A stretch of 64,000 bases of DNA, taken from NCBI RefSeq assembly GCF_001286805.1, contig NZ_CXYV01000002.1, positions 1 to 64,000 of the forward strand, given 5' to 3'. How positions within the stretch are numbered: the stretch's first letter is position 1; each line of letters starts with the position of its first letter. Made by a program: the position numbers and the translations under genes. The notes under the pieces are model-generated. The model saw only the letters and a list, made by a program, of their open reading frames with translations, did not search any database and was not told the origin of the DNA. Shown here one piece after another: positions 58,032 to 64,000 of the stretch. This DNA is from Kallipyga gabonensis (GTDB lineage Bacteria; Bacillota; Clostridia; Tissierellales; Peptoniphilaceae).

Positions 58032-59828
58032 TTAATCGCGGACTTCCGTTCCGGTGCCCGCTGCATTATTTGTATTTAAGAAGCGAAGAACAATATTCTT
58101 TTCCCGGACCGGATCAATGGCTTCCCTCTGGTAAATGGCAGCTCCCCGGTCTACAATTTCCGATAATTCCTCGTAGGAAAGACGGGGGATCTTTCGGGCT
58201 GTCCGGTCCTTCTGAGGATCTGCTGTCATCACCCCATCCACATCTGTCCAATTCTCATAAACGGCCGAATCCAAAGAGGAAGCTAAAAGGGAACCGGTAA
58301 AGTCAGAGCCTCCCCGAGGAAAGGTCACAATCTTCCCATAGTTATCCGCCCCGTAGAAACCCGGAACGACCACCCGGTCCTTCTCCTTAATCTTTTCTCG
58401 GATCAACCGTCTGGTCTCTTCCAAGTCGACCCGCCCATCCGGTCCCACCCGGATCAAATCCTTGGCATCCACCAGGTCGTAACCCAGGTAGGCGGACATA
58501 ATTTTGGCGTTGATATATTCTCCACGAGAAACAATATAATCTCTGTCCCGGGCAGAGGCCAGGTCGTTCAAATCCTTATCCAGCCCTTCTCTGACTCCTG
58601 GGCCTAAGCCCAACTGATCTACAATGTCCCGGAAGCGACCGGCAATCTCCTCCGCATTCTCCTTTGCCTCTTTCTCATTTTGGTTCAGGACTTCCTCAAG
58701 GCGGTCTATGACCCGGCGGATGTCCTCCCGGTCACGCTTAAGCTCATAATCATGAATCAGGCGATCGGTCAGCTTGACGTCCTCCTGCCTCCGTTTCCCC
58801 GGTGCTGAGACAATGACCACCCTCCGGTCATGGTCAGCCTGGATGATCTGTTTGACCTGTTCAAAGTGGACAGCATCGGCTAAGGATGATCCGCCAAACT
58901 TGGACACCGACTTGGCTTTAATCTGGTCAACGGAAAAGGGCGTTTCCTGGTAGACACAATAATTGAGCCAATTGGAAAAGAAGAGGTTGCCTGCCGACCG
59001 CCAGGATACACGAATGCCCTGGTCGGGGTCCTCATTGCGGTAGTAGTGGAGGGGAGGGTCGGTGGCAATCCCCTTCTCCCTGTCCCTCCGGTACTCCTTA
59101 TCCAAAGTCCCCTTGTCATATTCCCAGTGGCCGAAATTAAAGAGAAGTCGGTTATCCTTGGATGCCGCTAGGGCCACCCCGGTATCGGGCCGACCGGCCA
59201 GGACAACCAGGTCCTCCAATCCGGCCAGATCCTCTTCCGCCACGTAGGTGTGACGGGAGTGGGGTTGTGCGAAAATATCGTCAAAGCCTTTGAGCACCTT
59301 GGCATGACCCTTTTTCTCAAATTCAAAGACTCCAAAAATCTTTTTTTCCGCTGTCCGTGCCTCCACGCCATAATAGTGGTAGAGGGCTGCTTGGGCGGCC
59401 CAACAAATAAATAAGGTGGAGTAGACATTTTCTCGTGCATAATCCAGAATATCTCTCAGTTCATCCCAATATAAAATATCTTTATAGTCCAGCCTTTCCA
59501 CCGGAGCCCCGGTAATAATCATGGCATCATACTTCTCCCCCTTGATCTCTTCAAAGGTCTTGTAGAGCCTATCCAAACGCTGGTGTTCCACATGACGAGA
59601 CCGGTAGGAGGCCGTTGTTAAAAAGTCAATCTTAATCTGAAGGGCTGTATTGGCCAGCATTTTGACCAGTTGAACCTCGGTTTCTTCCTTAGCCGGCATG
59701 AGGTTGACAATAGCGACCTTCAAGGGTCGAATGTCCTGGCTGGACGCCCGGTCCGGAGACATGGTAAAAATGTTGTTTTCTTCAAGTATTGAGGGATCAA
59801 TCAGCTTGTCCGGCAAGATAATGGGCAT
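58032..59828 (-). CDS. Fusion: homoserine O-acyltransferase (MetA) and aspartokinase without ACT domains
   Basis: 598 residues, one uninterrupted frame. Residues 1 to about 300 are a complete MetA: catalytic Cys142 (FICWAAQAALYHYYG), the FGHWEYD His/Glu pair and the GAPVE segment. Residue 111 is Glu, which in MetA enzymes marks acetyl-CoA use; succinyl users have Gly. From about 305 an aspartokinase domain begins (SVSKFGGSSLADA) and continues with SAPGKRR, SRGEYINAKIMSAYLG, GGSDFTGSLLA and WTDVDGVMTADP. It ends after NIVLRFLNTNN...GTGTEV, where the ACT regulatory domains should start. The protein thus combines the first step of the aspartate pathway with the committed step to methionine, and lacks the domains for lysine or threonine feedback. 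Homoserine dehydrogenase is not in the window. Confidence 0.93.
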   Translation of the reverse strand: MPIILPDKLIDPSILEENNIFTMSPDRASSQDIRPLKVAIVNLMPAKEETEVQLVKMLANTALQIKIDFLTTASYRSRHVEHQRLDRLYKTFEEIKGEKYDAMIITGAPVERLDYKDILYWDELRDILDYARENVYSTLFICWAAQAALYHYYGVEARTAEKKIFGVFEFEKKGHAKVLKGFDDIFAQPHSRHTYVAEEDLAGLEDLVVLAGRPDTGVALAASKDNRLLFNFGHWEYDKGTLDKEYRRDREKGIATDPPLHYYRNEDPDQGIRVSWRSAGNLFFSNWLNYCVYQETPFSVDQIKAKSVSKFGGSSLADAVHFEQVKQIIQADHDRRVVIVSAPGKRRQEDVKLTDRLIHDYELKRDREDIRRVIDRLEEVLNQNEKEAKENAEEIAGRFRDIVDQLGLGPGVREGLDKDLNDLASARDRDYIVSRGEYINAKIMSAYLGYDLVDAKDLIRVGPDGRVDLEETRRLIREKIKEKDRVVVPGFYGADNYGKIVTFPRGGSDFTGSLLASSLDSAVYENWTDVDGVMTADPQKDRTARKIPRLSYEELSEIVDRGAAIYQREAIDPVREKNIVLRFLNTNNAAGTGTEVRD

Positions 59829-59854
59829 AAGCGTTCCTTTCTCTTTTGGCCTAT

Positions 59855-61129
59855 TTAATCAAGAAAGGCCTGCGTCAGGTCTTCCAATAGATCATCCACT
59901 CCTTCCAGACCGACAGACAGACGGACCTGGTTGGGTGCAATGCCTGCAGCTCTCAAGGCTTCTTCGGAAAGCTGGCGGTGGGTCATAGAAGCGGGATGGA
60001 GGACATGGGTTCTGAGGTCGCCGACATGAACGACCAGGCTAGCCAGGCGAAGACGGTTGATCCAGGCCTTGGTCTCCTCAATTCCACCCTTGATCCTCAG
60101 GGCGATGACTCCTGATCCGCCCTTAGGCAGGTACTTATCGGCCAGACTCTTATAGGGTGAAGAATCCAGAAGAGGGTAAGAGACAGACTCGATATGCGGA
60201 TCTTTTTCCAGGGCCCGGGCAATCGTCAAAGCACTCTTACTATGTCTTTCCATCCGTAGGGCCAGGGTCTCCGTTCCCAGGTTGGTTAACCAGGCATTGA
60301 AAGGGCTCATGGTCGTGCCCAGATCCCTCAGGTAGACTGCCCGGGCCTTCGTCAGATAGGCTGACTGACCAAAAGTCTCGGTATAGGATAGGCCGTGATA
60401 GGCCGGATCCGGGTCCGTCAGGCAGTCAAACTTCCCCCGGTTCCAATCAAACTGTCCCGAATCGACGATAATGCCTCCAATGGAAGTCGCATGGCCATCC
60501 AAATACTTGGTGGAAGAGTGAACGACAATATCCGCTCCGAAACGGAAAGGCTGACAGAGAAAGGGGGTCGGAAAGGTATTATCCACAATGAGCGGGAGGT
60601 CATGGGCATGAGCCAAGCCGGCCACCGCTTCAATATCCAGAACTTCTACGCTGGGATTGGCCAGGGTCTCTGCAAAAATAAGTTTCGTCTTATCTCGAAT
60701 GGCCCCTTCCAGAGCTTCCGGATCATTCAAGGGGACAAAGCTGGTCTCGATGCCGAACTTCCGAAGGGTGGAGTCGAATAAGGTGTGGGTGCCCCCGTAG
60801 AGGTTGTTCATGGCAATGATGTGGTCGCCACAAGATGCCAGGGTCAGGATGGACAGGAGGGTGGCCGCCTGACCGGAAGAAACGGCAAGGGCCCCGATCC
60901 CACCTTCTAAGCTTGCAACTTTTTTCTCCAATGCTTCCACGGTGGGATTGGAGATCCTGGAATACATATGACCTTCTGCGGCAAGGTCGAAGAGATCAGC
61001 GACCTGGTCGGCCGTATCGTACTTAAAGGTTGTGGACTGATAGATGGGCAGGATTCTCGGCTGACCGGCCTTGGGTTGATAGCCACCCTGTACACAAGCT
61101 GTTTCCAAACTATAGTTTTTTTCTGACAT
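59855..61129 (-). CDS. metY: O-acetylhomoserine sulfhydrylase
   Basis: 424 residues from the ATG at 61129 (GGAGGACAATT precedes); in-frame codons upstream lie inside the T-box. PLP-dependent Cys/Met metabolism family: TACVQGGYQPKAGQPRILPIYQSTTF start, SSGQAATLLSILTLASCGDHI, VDNTFPTPFLCQPFRFGADIVVHSSTKYLDGH with the PLP lysine. It condenses O-acetylhomoserine with sulfide to give homocysteine, consistent with the acetyl-type MetA fused to aspartokinase next to it (26 bases). Confidence 0.95.
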   Translation of the reverse strand: MSEKNYSLETACVQGGYQPKAGQPRILPIYQSTTFKYDTADQVADLFDLAAEGHMYSRISNPTVEALEKKVASLEGGIGALAVSSGQAATLLSILTLASCGDHIIAMNNLYGGTHTLFDSTLRKFGIETSFVPLNDPEALEGAIRDKTKLIFAETLANPSVEVLDIEAVAGLAHAHDLPLIVDNTFPTPFLCQPFRFGADIVVHSSTKYLDGHATSIGGIIVDSGQFDWNRGKFDCLTDPDPAYHGLSYTETFGQSAYLTKARAVYLRDLGTTMSPFNAWLTNLGTETLALRMERHSKSALTIARALEKDPHIESVSYPLLDSSPYKSLADKYLPKGGSGVIALRIKGGIEETKAWINRLRLASLVVHVGDLRTHVLHPASMTHRQLSEEALRAAGIAPNQVRLSVGLEGVDDLLEDLTQAFLD

Positions 61130-61223
61130 AATTGTCCTCCTTTTCGTCATTGATTTGACCGTCTTCCCCGGTCGGCTATCATCGCCAACCCTTTTTCCCA
61201 GGATTCCCGGATGGTCAGGAGAA

Positions 61224-61290
61224 TAAAAAAAGCTCCCGTCCCTAAGGACGAGAGCTTGCACTCACGTGTTACCACCTTATTTCATCTTTT
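61224..61290 (-). repeat. Direct repeat, T-box 3' half (copy 1, in the metY T-box)
   Basis: About 58-67 bases nearly identical to 62104-62171 (one mismatch plus A-run length). It covers the antiterminator T-box sequence and the terminator hairpin. Confidence 0.9.
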
Positions 61291-61480
61291 CCTCACGAAA
61301 AAGACCTCGCAGGTACAAACATACCCTGTCGCTATAACGGGCGAACCCGTATCCGGCTAGACATCAAAGTGTCTCACCGTATCCCAAAAAAGGCCATCTT
61401 CTCTTCCGTCTTCACCACTTCTCTCAGCAAATCGAAGCTCTCTGTAGGATCAGCCCGAAAGATACTCTCCTTTTTGTCCG
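61226..61480 (-). promoter_or_regulatory. T-box riboswitch of the methionine operon
   Basis: On the minus strand the leader has GAGAGTATC near its start, CAGAGAGC and GCTGAGAGAAG blocks of Stem I, the T-box AAGGTGGTAACACG (61265-61278) with its TGGT bulge, and the terminator AGCTCTCGTCC-TTAG-GGACGGGAGCT plus T7. T-boxes sense uncharged tRNA and allow read-through when the matching amino acid is scarce. The operon it controls points to methionine; ATG triplets occur in the region where the specifier loop should be (for example AAGATGGCC), but I could not fix the specifier without folding. Confidence 0.88.
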
Positions 61481-61498
61481 GTTTTCCTATTGCTAGAA

Positions 61499-61527
61499 AT
61501 CCTACCACGTCATGGGCGCTTCTGCAA
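61499..61527 (-). promoter_or_regulatory. Promoter of the T-box/metY operon
   Basis: On the minus strand TTGCAG (61522-61527), 17 bases, TAGGAT (61499-61504) with a TGG extension, just upstream of the T-box leader. Confidence 0.7.
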
Positions 61528-61595
61528 GTCCTATTCTTCTTTTAGAAATAAACTGATTCAAGATGACTCAATCATTTTTCCCCTCTGATACACTT

Positions 61596-61955
61596 CTATG
61601 CCCTCTTTGATTTCCATACAAAGTAAATAGTATACATAAGAGTAGGAAAAAGAAAAAGAGAAACAAACACAACGACATTTCCAACAGTCGGTTCATAAGA
61701 AGAAGGAACACTGGCAAAAAGGACAAGGAGGAGAACGGCATTTAAGAAAAGAGCTATGCCTAATATGGGCAAGATCTCATGAAGACTCGTTTTATTATCT
61801 GCAAAATACATAATACCAGCGAATTCTGGAAGTAAAAACCCAGTATAGCTTTCGATAATCTCTCCATATGAGTCCGGGAATATCCAACTCAGCAGAAAAA
61901 GTCCAAAAAGGAGGATGGTTGCCTGACCTAAAAAAGATAAAAAACGTTTCATCAT
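61596..61955 (-). CDS. Small AT-rich membrane protein, unknown function
   Basis: 119 residues with three hydrophobic helices (QATILLFGLFLLSWIF; ILGIALFLNAVLLLVLFA; VVVFVSLFLFPTLMYTIYFV). Not recognised. GAAAGGCATAA precedes the ATG at 61955. The gene and its flanks are clearly more AT-rich than the neighbours, and it sits between two copies of the T-box terminator. That suggests acquisition or local rearrangement. No promoter is obvious; the upstream orphan T-box terminator would block read-through from feoB. Confidence 0.65.
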   Translation of the reverse strand: MMKRFLSFLGQATILLFGLFLLSWIFPDSYGEIIESYTGFLLPEFAGIMYFADNKTSLHEILPILGIALFLNAVLLLVLFASVPSSYEPTVGNVVVFVSLFLFPTLMYTIYFVWKSKRA

Positions 61956-62103
61956 TTATGCCTTTCAGGTTTTCTATAGGTAAATAATAAGCTATTCACA
62001 AATCATCTCCTCATCTGAAATAATAATATCATATAAAACAGTAAAAATTCCATCTGCATTTTTTTGCTTGTATAAGACAATCTTTAATTAAAAAATAGTA
62101 AAA

Positions 62104-62171
62104 ATAAAAAAAAGCTCCCGTCTCTAAGGACGAGAGCTTGCACTCACGTGTTACCACCTTATTTCATCTTT
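62104..62171 (-). repeat. Orphan T-box 3' half (copy 2): T-box sequence and terminator
   Basis: Near-identical copy of 61224-61290: AAGGTGGTAACACGTGAG, then AGCTCTCGTCC-TTAG-GACGGGAGCT and T8. No Stem I or specifier lies upstream; the sequence there is the end of the Cys-rich gene. It cannot act as a complete riboswitch and probably serves as terminator of the feoB locus. Confidence 0.85.
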
Positions 62172-62181
62172 TTATCAGGGC

Positions 62182-62373
62182 TTACCGGCAGGAAGATTGA
62201 CAAGGAGATTCAGCTGGTTCCTTTCTTCCATGTAGGTTCTCCTGCCTGGACTTCATACAAGTCGAGCAATGGGGGCAGGAGGCACATCCCCCTTGTTTGT
62301 GGTCCTTCACGAGTTTACGAACCAGAAAAACCACCAGGAGGGCTACTCCGGCAAGAATAAGAATATCCGGCAT
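62182..62373 (-). CDS. FeoB-associated Cys-rich membrane protein
   Basis: 63 residues: one membrane helix (ILILAGVALLVVFLV) and a cysteine cluster GCASCPHCSTC plus two C-terminal Cys. Matches the small FeoB-associated family found downstream of feoB in Firmicutes, of unknown biochemical role, perhaps iron handling at the transporter. AAAGGAGGAAGG precedes the ATG. Confidence 0.92.
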   Translation of the reverse strand: MPDILILAGVALLVVFLVRKLVKDHKQGGCASCPHCSTCMKSRQENLHGRKEPAESPCQSSCR

Positions 62374-62442
62374 CCTTCCTCCTTTCTAAAGGTCGGCTTG
62401 CTTGCCGACCGTGATTCATCAAACAGGGTTACGGGTGTTCAG

Positions 62443-64000
62443 TTACCGGCTCTCTCCATAGGCGGGCTCGCCCTCTAAAAGTTTCTTGGTGGGGTCGGGC
62501 CGGAAAAGGAGATAGAGGCCAAAGAGGAGGACGGCCAGGGCGACAATGGTCCAAATAGTGACCCCAGCTCCTGTAAAGAAGAGGGCTCCCTGGTAGAAGA
62601 TCAGGGACAGGGAATAGGCGAAGAGGGTTTGGTAGCCCAGGCCCATGAGGGTCCACTTCCGACTGGGCAGCTCCCGGTTCATGGCTCCGATGGCCGCAAA
62701 GCAGGGGGCGCAATAGAGGTTAAAGAGGAGGAAGGAGAAGCCGGAGAGGGCGGTATAGTGGGAGGTGATGGGGGCCAGGGCCTGCCAATCTCCCGCTTCG
62801 ATGAGGTCGAGGGCATCGCCCGAGACACCGAAGATGATGCCCACGATGGACATGAGGTTCTCCTTAGCCACCAGGCCGGAGACCGTACCTACTGCGGACT
62901 CCCAGTTGTCGAAGCCCAGGGGCTTGAAAATCCAAGCGAAGGACCGGCCGATGGCGGCCAAGATGGATTCATCAACGGCTTCATCCACCCATCCTAAGCC
63001 CTCGGGGGTAAAGCCCACATGGAGGAGGGTGGTGATGACAATGGAGGAGAGGAGGATGATGGTCCCCGCCTTTTTCACGAAAGCGGCGCAGCGTTCCCAA
63101 ACCGACCGGAGGATGCCGGACAGGCTGGGCAGACGGTATTCCGGCAACTCCATAACAAAGGGAGAGGGGTCGCCGGCAAAGCGCTTAGTTTTCTTTAAGA
63201 TAATTCCGGAAACAATAACAGAGCCAATCCCGATGAAGTAGAAGATCGGGCCAAACCACCAAGCACCGCCGAAGAGGGCGCCGCCGAAGAAGGCGATGAT
63301 AGGGAGCTTGGCTCCGCAAGGCATAAAGGAGGTCGTGATGGCTGTCATGTAGCGGTCTTTATCATTTTCGATGGTCCGGGAGCCCATGATGGCAGGAACG
63401 GAGCACCCGGTTCCGATCAGCATGGGGATGAAGGACTTGCCGGACAAGCCGAATCTCCGGAATATCCGGTCCAGGATAAAGGCAATCCGGGCCATATAGC
63501 CAGTTTGTTCCAAGAAGGCCAGGCAGAGGAAGAGGACCGCCATCTGGGGGATAAAGCCCAAAACAGCACCCACGCCGGCGATCACGCCGTCAACGATCAT
63601 TCCGATCAGCCAGGCGGAAACGCCTATATTTTCCAGGAATGTTTGGGTCCCTCCCTGGAGCCATTCAGCGACGAAGACGTCGTTGACCCAGTCGGTTCCG
63701 AAGGTGCCAACAGTGGAGATGGAGAGATAGTAGACCAGGAAGATGACCAGGGCAAAGATAGGCAGGGCCAAAATCCGGTTGGTCACAATCTGATCAATCC
63801 GGTCTGTTAGGGACTTCTTTCCGGGATTCTTTTCTTTATAGACCCCGTCCAGAATCTTAGCAATCTCGCTATAGCGGGCAGCAGAAATGATGGACTGGCT
63901 GTCATCATCCTCCTCATCTTCAAAGGCCAGGATTCGGTCTTCCATCGCCTTGGGGATGGTGACCTCCTTCAGGGTCTCTTCATCCATCTCCAGGGCCTTG
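62443..64000 (-). CDS. feoB: Ferrous iron transporter FeoB (C-terminal part; cut by window edge)
   Basis: The frame is open from the right edge of the window to the stop at 62443; about 518 residues are seen and the N-terminal G domain lies outside. Visible parts are the cytosolic linker (DRIDQIVTNRILALPIFA), the two Gate motifs (IGTGCSVPAIMGSRTIE and MPCGAKLPI) with their conserved cysteines, and the C-terminal membrane helices. FeoB imports Fe2+ driven by nucleotide hydrolysis. The Cys-rich partner gene is 70 bases downstream. Confidence 0.95.
   Translation of the reverse strand, partial: KALEMDEETLKEVTIPKAMEDRILAFEDEEDDDSQSIISAARYSEIAKILDGVYKEKNPGKKSLTDRIDQIVTNRILALPIFALVIFLVYYLSISTVGTFGTDWVNDVFVAEWLQGGTQTFLENIGVSAWLIGMIVDGVIAGVGAVLGFIPQMAVLFLCLAFLEQTGYMARIAFILDRIFRRFGLSGKSFIPMLIGTGCSVPAIMGSRTIENDKDRYMTAITTSFMPCGAKLPIIAFFGGALFGGAWWFGPIFYFIGIGSVIVSGIILKKTKRFAGDPSPFVMELPEYRLPSLSGILRSVWERCAAFVKKAGTIILLSSIVITTLLHVGFTPEGLGWVDEAVDESILAAIGRSFAWIFKPLGFDNWESAVGTVSGLVAKENLMSIVGIIFGVSGDALDLIEAGDWQALAPITSHYTALSGFSFLLFNLYCAPCFAAIGAMNRELPSRKWTLMGLGYQTLFAYSLSLIFYQGALFFTGAGVTIWTIVALAVLLFGLYLLFRPDPTKKLLEGEPAYGESR

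Noticed and set aside
61226-61480. SAM riboswitch upstream of metY
   Set aside because: The T-box sequence AAGGTGGTAACACG and paired terminator are explicit; no S-box or other SAM-binding core is seen.

Overview
The window reads as chromosome of a strictly anaerobic, low-to-mid GC Gram-positive bacterium (Firmicutes/Bacillota; class Clostridia or Tissierellia). Pointers are pyruvate:ferredoxin oxidoreductase, a free rubredoxin, Rex, a membrane pyrophosphatase, HPr kinase, a CtsR operator, a T-box riboswitch, a large Alu-type SRP RNA and a sortase-anchored Cna-B surface protein. Base composition looks close to 50% GC by eye. A Peptoniphilaceae-like relative (for example near Kallipyga or Murdochiella) is my guess, not a demonstrated assignment. 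Nearly all genes lie on the minus strand; the only plus-strand genes are two secreted-protein genes (5.5-7.1 kb), ychF, mscL and a rubredoxin.

Layout. 0-5.4 kb: a complete rrn operon (16S, tRNA-Ala, 23S, 5S) behind tandem promoters; the 23S gene carries an AT-rich insert of roughly 0.2 kb in helix 45. 5.5-7.1 kb: a two-gene unit for a small secreted protein and a membrane-anchored or lipoprotein-like protein with an internal duplication. 7.2-10.4 kb: murB-rapZ-nudix-whiA, lacking the usual yvcK. 10.5-22 kb: PFOR on its own promoter, then (upstream) mgtE-mgtE-pepP-uvrC-hprK. 22-28 kb: ychF, hppA, zinc-ribbon mscL, RNase HI and a cytoplasmic alpha-amylase. 28-31.7 kb: SRP RNA, tRNA-Ser, a CWB2 remnant, a LURP-one-like protein, asnA and a UMF1-type transporter. 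31.8-35.5 kb: cbpA-clpB behind a CtsR-box promoter. 35.6-39.9 kb: a giant Cna-B/beta-helix cell-wall protein. 40-47.4 kb: one tight operon typA-cls-(membrane protein)-rex-abcF-(GDPD-like). 47.5-48.4 kb: an RsbW-like kinase and rubredoxin. 48.4-57 kb: tig-clpP-clpX-lon-engB-glycosyltransferase-TVP38. 57-61.5 kb: a T-box-controlled metY-(metA::lysC)-asd operon. 61.5-64 kb: an AT-rich small membrane gene bracketed by a partial duplicate of the T-box terminator, then the feoB locus, cut by the window edge.

The strongest unusual points are: (1) the methionine operon, where a homoserine O-acyltransferase is fused to an aspartokinase catalytic domain without ACT domains, so control appears to lie in the T-box instead of allostery; (2) the helix-45 intervening sequence in 23S rRNA; (3) a glycerophosphodiesterase-like protein that lost three of five catalytic/metal residues and gained a C-terminal membrane anchor, in an operon with cardiolipin synthase and Rex; (4) a 58-67 bp duplication of the T-box 3' half around an AT-rich gene; (5) the uncharacterised secreted pair beside the rrn operon.
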